This document shows, one piece after another, positions 51,520 through 60,578 of a DNA stretch of 64,000 nucleotides; within the stretch, counting starts at the first letter, position 1, and each line of letters starts with the position of its first letter. Position numbers and translations under genes: made by a program. The stretch is taken from NCBI RefSeq assembly GCF_004327285.1, contig NZ_QJUI01000018.1, forward strand, positions 1 to 64,000, given 5' to 3'. Under the pieces are notes generated by a model. The model saw only the letters and a program-made list of their open reading frames with translations. It did not search any database and was not told where the DNA came from. The stretch is from Phytopseudomonas daroniae (GTDB lineage: Bacteria; Pseudomonadota; Gammaproteobacteria; Pseudomonadales; Pseudomonadaceae).

Positions 51520-52884
51520 CTATCTGGCTTGCAGCAGCTCGCCCACTTTCAGCAGAACCAGTTCGCTGTCATCCGCGCGGTTGGGATCGCGACTGCTGGA
51601 GAACGGCAGGTTGTTGTCGTTGCCGACGACGATGTGCGTATCATCGACGATGTCGACGTTCTCGATGGTGAAGAACGGAAAGGTCAGCACCCCGTCGTTC
51701 AACGGCTTACGTGCCAGGCCTTGCGGATCCTGGATCGCGAGAAGGTCGACATAGCCGACCTTGCGCACCGGCTTGCCTAGGTTGCTGTCGTCGAGGGCCA
51801 CCTTGTATACGCGCTTGAAGCGGGCGATGTCCGAGAAGCAGGTGCTGCCGGTCTCGCCTGCAGGGCAGGCCTTGTCGGGCGTGCCTTCGCCATTGTCGCG
51901 TTCGATGATCAGCCCGCTGGTGGCATCGATCATGTTGAAGTCGCCGATGGCGTGGCCGGGCTGCTCCAGGGGGTACAGCCAGTGGCGGCCCGTCCAGACC
52001 TCGCGCTGGACGTCGAACTCGATCATGCGCAACACGTTCTTGCCATCGTGCTGCTCGGCGTCGTTGCTGGCTGCATCCCACAAGGGGCCTTCGAGCAGTG
52101 CATAGAGTTTGCTGCCGTCGCTGGAGGCCGCCATGCCCTCCAGGCCCTTGGATCGACGCACCTCGAAGCTCATCGGTTCGGCAGGCCAGCCAGGCAGCTT
52201 CACCGCGGGGTTGTCAGGCGAGCGCACCGGTTTGCCCGCTACCTGCAGGTCGAATACGTTCAGCACCCGGCCCTGCAGGTCGGTCTTGATCAGGTAAGGC
52301 CCGAACTCGTCGCCGATCCAGATGGCATCACCTGCGAACTGGAAACTCTCGGGGTCGAAATCGGCGCCCGTCAGGTAGCGCGCTTTCGAGCCCTCATGAA
52401 CGATTCGAAACGGCACCTTCTTGTCCGGGTCACTGAGAAATACAGTCGCCAACCGCCCGAACTCGCCTGTCTGGAAGTCGACGTCATAGTGGTTGAGGTA
52501 GAGCATCGAGTCGGCGGAGTTGGCCTTGGTGCCAAAGCCGTTGTCGGTCAGTATCCAGAAACTGCCGTCGGGCATGTGCTTGATGCCGGAATGGCCCTGC
52601 AGCGGCTGGCCTTCGAAAGGCAGCGACATGCCCGTGGGACGATTGGCCGACATCCCCTCGACGCTGCCGATTTTCTCTGTGCGCTGGCCATTGGAGAATT
52701 TGCCGCTGACGGCGAAATCTGCCGGTGCATCCGCAGGTGGGCTCACGAAGCTGGCTGCCGGCAGCACGGCGTGCCCGGCCAGTATCGCGGGGTAGGCGGT
52801 GGCCGTGTCCTGCCCGTGAGAGAGGAGCGGGACGCAGCAGAGTGTGGTGGCTAGCAGTTTGCAAACACTGACATTGAAGCGCAT
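51520..52884 (-). CDS. Secreted phytase-like/esterase-like protein
   Basis: This 454-residue protein has a signal peptide (CVPLLSHGQDT). Its body matches the 'esterase-like activity of phytase' beta-propeller family, with HSGIKHMPDGSFWILTDNGFGTKANS, GAIWIGDEFGPYLIKTDLQG-like (here DAIWIGDEFGPYLIK) and SKGLEGMAASSDGSKLYALLEG. The substrate is unknown; phosphate or organic-phosphate scavenging is a guess. It is convergent with radC (18 bp) and not clearly part of an operon with the dppA-like gene. Confidence 0.85.
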   Translation of the reverse strand: MRFNVSVCKLLATTLCCVPLLSHGQDTATAYPAILAGHAVLPAASFVSPPADAPADFAVSGKFSNGQRTEKIGSVEGMSANRPTGMSLPFEGQPLQGHSGIKHMPDGSFWILTDNGFGTKANSADSMLYLNHYDVDFQTGEFGRLATVFLSDPDKKVPFRIVHEGSKARYLTGADFDPESFQFAGDAIWIGDEFGPYLIKTDLQGRVLNVFDLQVAGKPVRSPDNPAVKLPGWPAEPMSFEVRRSKGLEGMAASSDGSKLYALLEGPLWDAASNDAEQHDGKNVLRMIEFDVQREVWTGRHWLYPLEQPGHAIGDFNMIDATSGLIIERDNGEGTPDKACPAGETGSTCFSDIARFKRVYKVALDDSNLGKPVRKVGYVDLLAIQDPQGLARKPLNDGVLTFPFFTIENVDIVDDTHIVVGNDNNLPFSSSRDPNRADDSELVLLKVGELLQAR

Positions 52885-53063
52885 GGCCTGAACAACCCCG
52901 TCTATGAAGAACGGACAGGGTGGAACAGGCGTATGTCATGACTGTGACAACTGCCTGTCGCCGAACTGCTGGCCCAGGGCTGCCCGAGCCCTGCGGGTTG
53001 GCAACCGCTGCCTGCCACGTTCATGGATCTGACGCTGGCGGGCGGCGATCAACGAGCGGTGTA

Positions 53064-54641
53064 TCAGGGCTTTACGCTGACCCTGGAGAAATCCTGGCGG
53101 CCGAACGGGCTGACGCTGTAGCCCTCGACATCCTTGCGGGTCAGGGCATAGGCCGTCGGGTGGGCCAGGGGTAGCCACAGCGCCTGCTGCTGGATGATCG
53201 CCTGAGCGTCCTTATATAGCGCGCTGCGTTTTGCCTGATCGCTGATCGCCTTGCCGTCGGCGATCAGCTTGTCGAGCTTGGCGTCGCAGTAGCGGGCGAA
53301 GTTCAGGCCGGACTCCACCGAGGCGCAGGAAAATTGCGGGGTGAGGAAGTTGTCCGGGTCGCCGTTGTCGCCCGCCCAGCCCATGAACAACAGGTCGTGT
53401 TCGCCGGCCTTTGCCCGGCGGATCAACTCGCCCCACTCGATCACGCGAATCTCTGCCGTGATGCCGACTCCAGCCAGATCGGCCTGCAGCAGTTGTGCGC
53501 CAAGGCTGGGATTGGGATTGAGCACGCTGCCGGACGGGCGTGTCCAGATGGTGGTCTTGAAACCGTCGGCCAGACCCGCCTCGGCCAGCAGCGCACGGGC
53601 TTTTTGCGGGTCATGGGCATAGCCCGGCAGGTCGTTGGCGTAGCTCCAGGTGTTGGGCGGATAAGGGCCGCTGGCGGGTTCTGCGCTGTTCTCGAATACC
53701 GCTTTCAGGTAGCTGGCCTTGTCGAACGCCAGGTTGATGGCCTGGCGCACGGCAGGCTTGTCCAGCGGCGGATGCTGACTGTTGATACCGACGAAGGCGG
53801 TCATGAAGGCTGCGGTCTTCACGCTGGTGAGGTTGGCATCCTTGCTGGCCGCTTCGACATCCATCGGTTTGGGCGACAGGGCTATATGGCACTCGCCTCG
53901 GCGCAGCTTCTGCAGACGTACGTTGGCGTCCGGGGTGATGGCATACACCAGCGCGTCGACTTTCGGCTTGCCGCCGAAGTAGTCGGCGTTGGCGACGTAA
54001 CGCACCGCCGCATCCTTCTGGAAGCGCCTGAACACGAAGGGGCCGGTGCCGATGGGCTGGCTGTTGAATTTCTCCGGAGTGCCTGCCTTGAACAGCTGGT
54101 CGGCGTATTCAGCCGAATAGATCGAGGCAAATCCCATGCTCAGGGTGGCAAGGAAGGTCGCATCGGGTTTGTTGAGGACGATGCGTACGTGGTGTGTGTC
54201 CAGCTTCTCGACTGCCTTGATCAGCTCCGGCCATTGCATGGACTGGGCGTGGGGATAACCACTGGTGGCGACCTTGTGCCAGGGTTGGACGGGGTCGAGC
54301 ATGCGCTGGAAGCTGAACAGCACGTCGTCGGCTTCCAGAGGGCGGCTGGGCTTGAAGTAGTCGGTGCGATGGAATTGGACGTCGGGGCGCAGGGTGAAGT
54401 TATAGGTAAGGCCGTCCGGGGATATTTCCCAATCACTCGCCAGGCTCGCCACCAGCTTGCCGCTGGCGGCATCGAACTCCACCAGGCGGTTCATCAGCAC
54501 GTCGGCCGATGCGTTGGTGGTGGTCAGGGAGTTGTACTGCACCACGTCGAACCCGTCCGGGCTGGCTTCGGTGCAGACGCTGAGCGTGGCGGCCTGGGCG
54601 AACAGCGGGGCGATGAGCAGCGGCAAAAGAGCGAGACGCAT
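53064..54641 (-). CDS. Dipeptide/oligopeptide ABC-transporter substrate-binding protein (DppA-like, orphan)
   Basis: This 525-residue periplasmic protein of solute-binding family 5 has a signal peptide ending at FAQAATLSV. LSVCTEASPDGFDVVQYNSLTTTNASADVLMNRL and QPIGTGPFVFRRFQKDAAVRYVANADYFGG are family hallmarks. AGGAG precedes the ATG at 54641. No permease or ATPase genes are adjacent, so it must use a transporter encoded elsewhere. P. aeruginosa has several such orphan DppA paralogues, including one beside rpmB (from memory). Confidence 0.9.
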   Translation of the reverse strand: MRLALLPLLIAPLFAQAATLSVCTEASPDGFDVVQYNSLTTTNASADVLMNRLVEFDAASGKLVASLASDWEISPDGLTYNFTLRPDVQFHRTDYFKPSRPLEADDVLFSFQRMLDPVQPWHKVATSGYPHAQSMQWPELIKAVEKLDTHHVRIVLNKPDATFLATLSMGFASIYSAEYADQLFKAGTPEKFNSQPIGTGPFVFRRFQKDAAVRYVANADYFGGKPKVDALVYAITPDANVRLQKLRRGECHIALSPKPMDVEAASKDANLTSVKTAAFMTAFVGINSQHPPLDKPAVRQAINLAFDKASYLKAVFENSAEPASGPYPPNTWSYANDLPGYAHDPQKARALLAEAGLADGFKTTIWTRPSGSVLNPNPSLGAQLLQADLAGVGITAEIRVIEWGELIRRAKAGEHDLLFMGWAGDNGDPDNFLTPQFSCASVESGLNFARYCDAKLDKLIADGKAISDQAKRSALYKDAQAIIQQQALWLPLAHPTAYALTRKDVEGYSVSPFGRQDFSRVSVKP

Positions 54642-54847
54642 GGTGAACTCCTGAACGGGACGGCGCGCATCCGGCGGGCCGTCGAATGGAAAACGCTGAC
54701 TGAGGTGGGTCGCGTTGACGCGTGAACAGACACTAAGCGATAAGTCGCAGGGGAACAACGTATCGTGGCGACGAATGGTCGTTGCCGGTCGCGCCTGCAT
54801 GGCTGGGCCGGCGCGCCATTGGGCCCGCCATTAAAGTGTGTTCGCGC

Positions 54848-54876
54848 TTGTTGCTCCGGGGGCTTTCTGGTATAAA
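54848..54876 (+). promoter_or_regulatory. Sigma-70-type promoter of rpmB-rpmG
   Basis: TTGTTG, a 17-bp spacer and TATAAA lie about 150 bp before rpmB. The leader downstream contains a hairpin, ccaaccc / gggttgg (near 54978-54996), which could support autoregulation by a ribosomal protein. Confidence 0.65.
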
Positions 54877-55022
54877 GCAGCGCTCTTTTCTAGGGGCCCG
54901 GTTGCTTGATTACGATCTATCGCCGGTAAGACCCTGAAGAAACGCGGCGCCCAGCGCCGAAAAACAGAGATTAAGCGGCCAACCCATGCCGGGTTGGGCA
55001 TGTGGTTTTAGAGGGCTGAGGT

Positions 55023-55259
55023 ATGTCGAGAGTCTGTCAAGTTACCGGTAAGGGTCCGGTAACCGGGAATAACATTTCCCACGCCAACAACAAAACCCGT
55101 CGTCGTTTCCTGCCGAACCTGCAGCATCACCGCTTCTGGGTCGAGTCCGAAAAACGCTTCGTTCGTCTGCGCGTTACTGCCAAAGGCATGCGCATCATCG
55201 ACAAGCGTGGTATTGACGTAGTGCTGGCTGAAATCCGCAGCCGCGGCGAAAAGGTTTAA
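55023..55259 (+). CDS. rpmB: 50S ribosomal protein L28
   Basis: This 78-residue ribosomal protein starts MSRVCQVTGKGPVTGNNISH. It lacks the zinc-binding Cys set found in some L28 proteins. It is followed 9 bp later by rpmG, the conserved pair. Confidence 0.98.
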   Translation: MSRVCQVTGKGPVTGNNISHANNKTRRRFLPNLQHHRFWVESEKRFVRLRVTAKGMRIIDKRGIDVVLAEIRSRGEKV

Positions 55260-55268
55260 GGAGCTATC

Positions 55269-55424
55269 ATGCGCGAACTGATCCGTTTGGTGTCCAGTGC
55301 CGGTACCGGCCACTTCTACACCACCGACAAGAACAAACGCACCACGCCCGACAAGATCGAAATCAAGAAATTCGATCCGGTCGTACGTAAGCACGTGACT
55401 TACAAGGAAGCCAAGATCAAGTAA
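55269..55424 (+). CDS. rpmG: 50S ribosomal protein L33
   Basis: This 51-residue ribosomal protein runs MRELIRLVSSAGTGHFYTTD through VTYKEAKIK. It lacks the CxxC pairs of zinc-type L33, so it is the zinc-independent form. AAGGAG at its 5' side overlaps the rpmB end (aaggttTAAGGAG). Too short for routine frame listings, but unmistakable. Confidence 0.97.
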   Translation: MRELIRLVSSAGTGHFYTTDKNKRTTPDKIEIKKFDPVVRKHVTYKEAKIK

Positions 55425-55443
55425 TTGATCGGCGACCCTGTTG

Positions 55444-55470
55444 AAAAGCCCGCCTCATGGCGGGCTTTTT
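55444..55470. terminator. Intrinsic terminator after rpmG
   Basis: aaaagcccgcc / ggcgggcttttt, tetraloop tcat. It can serve both rpmG and the convergent acylase gene. Confidence 0.9.
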
Positions 55471-55508
55471 CATGCCTGGGATTTGCCTCGGCGGGCTGTC
55501 GATGTCTG

Positions 55509-57887
55509 TCAGGGCGCAGGTTGCAAGGTCAGCGTACCGCGCGTATTGGCGATGACGTCCTCAGTGCTCAAGTGCTGCGGCACGTATTCGCCGCCGATGA
55601 AGCGCTGCGCCTGGTCGCGGTAATGCCGGTCGAAGGGCACGCCGCTCTGGCCGAGCGGGTTGATGCCCAGGCTGCGGCTGGCATCGGCCATATCGACCAG
55701 GCGCCGCGTCGAGGGGCCGTGGCCCACCTGCCAGGGCGCGCTGGCGATACGGTGCGACAGGTTGTTGGGCGTTTCATGACCGCCAGGCGCTGCCAGCGGG
55801 CCAACGTTGAGCAATGCGTTCAGCGGCCATTGCACGCCCAGCGGATGTTGATGGGTGAGGGTGTGCAGCAGGCCCCAGCGCCATTGTTCACTGTTCTCGC
55901 CCTGGGTCGCCCGCAGGTGCTGCAGGGAAGCGCGCCAGGCCTCGGCTACCGCATCGGCACGGCTGCGGGGCTGGCCGTCGGCACGCGTCCACCAGGGCGA
56001 CTGCGGATCGGCGGTAAGACGCGGTAACGCGCTGTCGATCATGCGGGTCGACAGTAACTGTTCGAAATAGGTCTGGCCGAGCCTTTTGGCCATGGTGGCG
56101 CGGCTCAGCTCGAAGGTGAACTGGTTGAACAGGGTGGCGGCCAGCGAATCCAGTGGATGATCACCCGTCCAGGTCGCCAGCGATTCCACCAGTTTGTGCT
56201 CATGCTCATCCGCCGCGGCGGCGCGCAGGTCGTCGAGGATCGGTGCCAATAGCCGCGGGCCATAATCGGTGCCGGTCTCCAGCTGCAGGGCCTGGCTGTT
56301 GTGCAGATCCCAGCGCACGTCCGGGTTGGCCAGGTGCTGATTCAGGCGCTGGCCGCGTTCCGGCGGGTTGTAATAACCGGGAATCTCGATGCCGCTGGGC
56401 GAGCGCGGCTGAAAGTTGGCCGAAACGATATAGCCGCGTGCTGGATTCTCTTCCTGAGGGTTGGCGCTGAAAGGCTGGAAGCCGAGCTTGTCCGCCGCGT
56501 CGCTGCTGCCGTCGAGAATGAACGCCGGATTCACCCCCAATGGCCGTTTGGGCAATTTCGCCGCGGCCCACCAGGCGATATCGCCATGGGCATTGGCCCA
56601 GACCACATTGAGGCCCGGTGCATGGATGCGTTCTGCGGCCGCGCGGCCTTTGTCCAGGGTGTCGGCACGGTTCAGGCGGTAGAAGGCATCGAGCAGCGGA
56701 TTCTCGGTTTCCAGAAAGGCCCACCACATGGCGATCGGTGTCGTGCCGTCAGCGTTGTCCAGCGCATCGTTGATGATCGGGCCGTGGGGCGAACGGCGCA
56801 GCTCCAGGAGCACCGGCTCGCCGTCCTTGACCTGGATGATCTCCTGGCGATGTTGCAGATCGACCCAGCGACCCTGGTACCAGACCTGCTCGGGATTGTT
56901 CGGGTTGACGCGCTCGGCGATCAGATCCATGTCGTCGTTCTGGAGCATGGTCAGGCTCCAGGCGAAGTCGCGGTTATGGCCGAGAAAGGCCACCGGCGTC
57001 GCAGGCTGGTGGTGGCCGTACAACTCGAAGCCCGGATGCTTGAGGTGAGCCTCGTACCACACGGACGGCACGGCGAAACGAATGTGCGGGTCACCGGCCA
57101 GCAGCGGCTTGCCGCTGGCGGTGCGCGTGCCCGACACCGCCCAGGCATTGCTGCCCTCGAACTGCGGCAGACCGCTGTCGGCCAGGGCCTGCTGGCTGAG
57201 CTGGGCGAGGCGTTCGAGCATTTGCCAATCGCTCTGCCTGAGCGAAGTATCGATCACGCCTTCAGGGTGCCAGTCGATATCGAAGATCTTCAGGTAGTCG
57301 CTGCCAAACTCGTCGCGAATATGGGTCAGCAGCGGTTCGCTGCGCAGCGCCGCGGCGAAGCTGTAGGCCAGATAGCCGGCGATGGACAGGGTGTCCGCCG
57401 CGGTGAAGGGGCGTTTCTCGATGCCCAGCAGGTCGAACTCCAGCGGCGCCGGGCGGCTGCTCTGATACTGGTTGATGCCGTCCAGGTAAGCGGCGAGTGC
57501 CCTGGCGTGGGGACTATTGGCATCCAGCTCGCGGGCCTGTTGGTCGGCGCGCACGCGGATTTCCAGGCTGCGGAACAGACGGTCGGTGGGCAGCAGCCTG
57601 GCGCCGAGAATTTCTGCCAGTTCGCCACGGGCCAGGCGGCGCAGCATTTCCATCTGGAACAGACGATCCTGGGCCTGCACGAAGCCCAGGGCACGATACA
57701 TGTCGGCTTCGTCCTGCGCCTCGATATGCGGTACGCCGCGCTCGTCATAGCGCACCTGCACGGGCGCGCTCAGCCGCTGCAGTACGAGCTGGCCATCACG
57801 CTGCGGCTGTTTGCTGTGCAGGTACCAGGCGCCGCCGCCGGCTGCCGTCAGCACGAGGGCAACCAGAATGATGAGGATGCGTTTCAT
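55509..57887 (-). CDS. Ntn-hydrolase acylase (penicillin/AHL acylase family, HacB-like)
   Basis: This 792-residue periplasmic acylase precursor is self-cleaved into alpha and beta chains. A signal anchor (residues 1-24) leads into the alpha chain (LSAPVQVRYDERGVPHIEAQDEADMYRALGFVQAQDRLFQMEMLRR). The nucleophile Ser follows Gly in EGSNAWAVSG, and AFLGHNRDFAWSLTMLQNDDMDL is the oxyanion/substrate region. Family members are AHL acylases (PvdQ, QuiP, HacB). Its length and its nearness to serA resemble P. aeruginosa HacB (PA0305, from memory). Quorum-signal degradation or another amide substrate is possible. Confidence 0.88.
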   Translation of the reverse strand: MKRILIILVALVLTAAGGGAWYLHSKQPQRDGQLVLQRLSAPVQVRYDERGVPHIEAQDEADMYRALGFVQAQDRLFQMEMLRRLARGELAEILGARLLPTDRLFRSLEIRVRADQQARELDANSPHARALAAYLDGINQYQSSRPAPLEFDLLGIEKRPFTAADTLSIAGYLAYSFAAALRSEPLLTHIRDEFGSDYLKIFDIDWHPEGVIDTSLRQSDWQMLERLAQLSQQALADSGLPQFEGSNAWAVSGTRTASGKPLLAGDPHIRFAVPSVWYEAHLKHPGFELYGHHQPATPVAFLGHNRDFAWSLTMLQNDDMDLIAERVNPNNPEQVWYQGRWVDLQHRQEIIQVKDGEPVLLELRRSPHGPIINDALDNADGTTPIAMWWAFLETENPLLDAFYRLNRADTLDKGRAAAERIHAPGLNVVWANAHGDIAWWAAAKLPKRPLGVNPAFILDGSSDAADKLGFQPFSANPQEENPARGYIVSANFQPRSPSGIEIPGYYNPPERGQRLNQHLANPDVRWDLHNSQALQLETGTDYGPRLLAPILDDLRAAAADEHEHKLVESLATWTGDHPLDSLAATLFNQFTFELSRATMAKRLGQTYFEQLLSTRMIDSALPRLTADPQSPWWTRADGQPRSRADAVAEAWRASLQHLRATQGENSEQWRWGLLHTLTHQHPLGVQWPLNALLNVGPLAAPGGHETPNNLSHRIASAPWQVGHGPSTRRLVDMADASRSLGINPLGQSGVPFDRHYRDQAQRFIGGEYVPQHLSTEDVIANTRGTLTLQPAP

Positions 57888-58104
57888 GCTGCCGTCCTTG
57901 TCGCCACGCGGGCGCCTATGCTGCGAGCAATCGGCGCCGACTGCAAGACAGCGGCATGTTCAGGATTTGGAACGGCCCTGGCTGACGTGAAACTGGCGTA
58001 CAGGCCATTGAGGTGCTTGGCCAGCGAGGCCAAACGGGCCACGCCGGCCATGGCATTCAGCGCGTTGATTGAGCCTTGCAAGCTATCCCCTGTTCGCTGG
58101 GCGT

Positions 58105-58680
58105 TCAGTGCAGTTGTGCCCAATCACAGAAACAGCCACTGGCCAGATTGTTGTTGGCCACGACTTTCCGGCCATCGAGCAATGCGTCGAGTACGGGTTC
58201 GATAAAACTGTTGCCAGAGGTGCAGGTGAAGCCGCTGCTGTAGGGGCCGAAATAGGCCAGCTCGCCGCGCTGATCCCAGATCGCCACGGCCGGGCTGGCT
58301 GGCAGATTGTCGCTGCCTGTCAGTCCGGTAAGTGGCTGCAGGGCGTTCAGGGTATTTGGCAGGCGTCCATCTCCGCCCGGCTTCTGCACGATATGGAAGG
58401 TCACGCCGCGAGCGGCATAGCGCTCCATCAGTTCGGCGAGGTGCTGTTGATTGCCGATATTGCAGGGACAGGCCGGATCCCGGAAATGCACCAGGCGAAT
58501 CTCGCCCGGGCCGGCCAGTTCTGCGGGCAGGCGTAGCTCGGCACCATCGAACAGTGTCGTGCGGTCGCTGAAGGGCCGCAGATAGCGCGCCTCGAACCAC
58601 CAGAAGGCAGCGACCATGGCGACCAGCCAGATGACCGCGATCAGGCAGGCGAGCAGGGTTGTGCGGTGGGAACGGGCCAT
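58105..58680 (-). CDS. Membrane-anchored thioredoxin-fold protein with a CPC motif
   Basis: This 191-residue protein has one N-terminal membrane helix (about 8-28) and a predicted periplasmic thioredoxin-like domain. RDPACPCNIGNQQHL contains a CPC motif where thioredoxins have CxxC, with further Cys at FTCTSGNSF and GCFCDW near the C terminus. PASPAVAIWDQRGELAYFGPYSSGFTC resembles the cis-Pro region of peroxiredoxin-like proteins (DUF6436-type, uncertain). A redox role is inferred. ATG at 58680 chosen over 58746. Confidence 0.7.
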   Translation of the reverse strand: MARSHRTTLLACLIAVIWLVAMVAAFWWFEARYLRPFSDRTTLFDGAELRLPAELAGPGEIRLVHFRDPACPCNIGNQQHLAELMERYAARGVTFHIVQKPGGDGRLPNTLNALQPLTGLTGSDNLPASPAVAIWDQRGELAYFGPYSSGFTCTSGNSFIEPVLDALLDGRKVVANNNLASGCFCDWAQLH

Positions 58681-58802
58681 GATGACAGCTTTCGTTGGAC
58701 ACTTCGTTAGCTTGCCATGGCGAGCCCGGCAGCAGAATATCGCCACTGTACCGGTTGCCCGCCGAGGTAACGCTGCCTTGAATCAAAGAGTTTATAGCCC
58801 TG

Positions 58803-59735
58803 ATGTTCGATACCTTTCAGCCCGAATCCCTGGTCGCCAGTCTGCGCCCCCTGACCAGCGCGGCGTCGTTGTCGCCCGCGGAGCTTGCCTACCGGCAGTT
58901 TTACGGATTCGTGCCGCAGGAGGCAGTCGAAAGCTGGCTGGGCTGGTTCGAGGCGGGCGGTTATCGCATCGCTGCCCAGGTCTGGAAACCAGACGCGCCG
59001 CGTGCGACCTTGCTGTTGCTGCACGGCTATTACGATCACAGCGGCCTGTATCGGCACGTGATTCAGTGGGGTCTGGAGATGGGTTTCGCCGTGCTTGCCG
59101 TGGACTTGCCCGGGCATGGGCTGTCCAGCGGGCTTCGCGCCAGCATCAATGATTTCGCCGAGTACCAGACGGTGCTGGGCGCCGCGCTGCAACAGGCTGA
59201 GGCACTGGGGCTGCCGCAACCCTGGCACCTGTGCGGGCAAAGCACCGGCGGGGCGATCCTGATCGACTACCTGCTCAACGGTAAACCGCTGGATGCGGTG
59301 GGCGAGACTATTTTGCTGGCACCCTTGGTACGGCCGTGCCGCTGGAACTGGTCGCAACTCAGCTATCGTCTGCTACGCCGTTTCGTTCAGGAGGTTCCGA
59401 GGCGCTTCAGCGAAAACTCCAGTGACCTGGAATTCCTCGACTTCCTGCGCAACCGTGATCCCTTGCAACCGCGCATGGTACCGACTGTCTGGGTCGGGGC
59501 GCTGAGCCGGTGGGTGCCGCGTATCGAGCAGGCGCGACGCAGCACGCGCAGCCCGCTGATCATCCAGGGCGAGGCGGATATGACGGTGGACTGGCGGCAC
59601 AACCTCGGCGTGCTTCAAGACAAGTTCAGTGCGCCACGCATCCTGCGCCTGCCCGAAGCCCGTCATCACCTGGCCAACGAGGTGGCGCCGATACGTCAGC
59701 GCTATTTCGATTATCTGGGTGAGCAGTTGAGCTGA
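58803..59735 (+). CDS. Alpha/beta hydrolase (monoglyceride-lipase/S33 type)
   Basis: This 310-residue serine hydrolase has LLLLHGYYDHSGLYRHVIQW at about residues 70-90, the Ser nucleophile in CGQSTGGAIL (about residue 145), an Asp near QGEADMTVDWRHN and a His in EARHHLANE. The pattern matches lysophospholipase/monoacylglycerol lipase-like proteins. Substrate unknown. It is convergent with the DUF2059 gene, whose stop is only 2 bp away. Confidence 0.88.
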   Translation: MFDTFQPESLVASLRPLTSAASLSPAELAYRQFYGFVPQEAVESWLGWFEAGGYRIAAQVWKPDAPRATLLLLHGYYDHSGLYRHVIQWGLEMGFAVLAVDLPGHGLSSGLRASINDFAEYQTVLGAALQQAEALGLPQPWHLCGQSTGGAILIDYLLNGKPLDAVGETILLAPLVRPCRWNWSQLSYRLLRRFVQEVPRRFSENSSDLEFLDFLRNRDPLQPRMVPTVWVGALSRWVPRIEQARRSTRSPLIIQGEADMTVDWRHNLGVLQDKFSAPRILRLPEARHHLANEVAPIRQRYFDYLGEQLS

Positions 59736-59737
59736 GT

Positions 59738-60496
59738 TTAGTGGGCAGGTGCCAGGCTGTTGGCGTTCTGGCCAACCGCCAGGCTGGCACGGATCGCTGC
59801 CAGTGCGGCTTTGTAGTAAGCCGCGCCTTCGCTGGATTGGGCGAAGGTGACGAACTCCTCCAGTTCCGGATCGGAAAGCCTGCGGTAGACGTGCAGCAGG
59901 GTGTTATCCAGATCCTTGTCGATCTGCGCCATCAGGCGTTGGCGCTGGCCGTCGAGCAGGCCTTGTGCGGCACCGGCCCCCAGCAGGCCTGGAATCATCT
60001 GGCTGAGGCTGTCGGCGGCGACACCCGCCAGGGCCAGGCTGATTTCCGCACCTGCCTCGCTGGCCGGCAACGCCTGGGCCAGGTGGCGGATCAACAGGCG
60101 GCGTGTGGCATCCGCCTCACTGAGTGGCAGGCCGTCTGCGTACTTGGCCAACTGATCCGGGCGCGTGGCGAGCAGTTCTGCCTCGACGATCTTTTGGCCC
60201 AGGGGGGATTCGAAGAAGCGCAGGGCAGGCGTCGGGTCGACCAGATTTTCGCGCAGGCTGCTTTCTGCCCGCTGATCCATGGCGCTGGCCGCGAAGCGCT
60301 GGTTGCTGTTACTCACCAGTGCCTGGTAAACCGCCGGCGGCAGGCTATTGCTGTAGCGGGTCTGGGCGGCGCTGAGGGCATCGCTGAAGTGTGCACGTTG
60401 CTGCGGCCAGCCAGCTTTTTCATACAGCTCGGCATGGGGCTCGGCCAAAGTGGGAAGGCTCAGGAGCAACAACAAAAGACAACACAACGCGCGCAT
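59738..60496 (-). CDS. DUF2059-domain exported protein
   Basis: This 252-residue protein has a clear signal peptide (MRALCCLLLLLLSLPTLAEP) and a largely helical body. The C-terminal LLHVYRRLSDPELEEFVTFAQSSEGAAYYKAALAAI is the DUF2059 segment. It is probably periplasmic; function unknown. It is divergent from the 2OG oxygenase gene 82 bp away. Confidence 0.8.
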   Translation of the reverse strand: MRALCCLLLLLLSLPTLAEPHAELYEKAGWPQQRAHFSDALSAAQTRYSNSLPPAVYQALVSNSNQRFAASAMDQRAESSLRENLVDPTPALRFFESPLGQKIVEAELLATRPDQLAKYADGLPLSEADATRRLLIRHLAQALPASEAGAEISLALAGVAADSLSQMIPGLLGAGAAQGLLDGQRQRLMAQIDKDLDNTLLHVYRRLSDPELEEFVTFAQSSEGAAYYKAALAAIRASLAVGQNANSLAPAH

Positions 60497-60578
60497 AAGG
60501 ACTCCGGTCTGAGGCGGCTATTTTCGGCAGCCAGGTGGAGCTTGTCGAGGTGTAGTCGACACAGGGTAGAATCTCGTC

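Noticed and set aside
52920..53121. Small plus-strand frame reading GWQPLPATFMDLTLAGGDQRAVYQGFTL
   Set aside because: Its second half is antisense to the end of the dppA-like gene and it lacks a start codon with a ribosome site. Probably chance.
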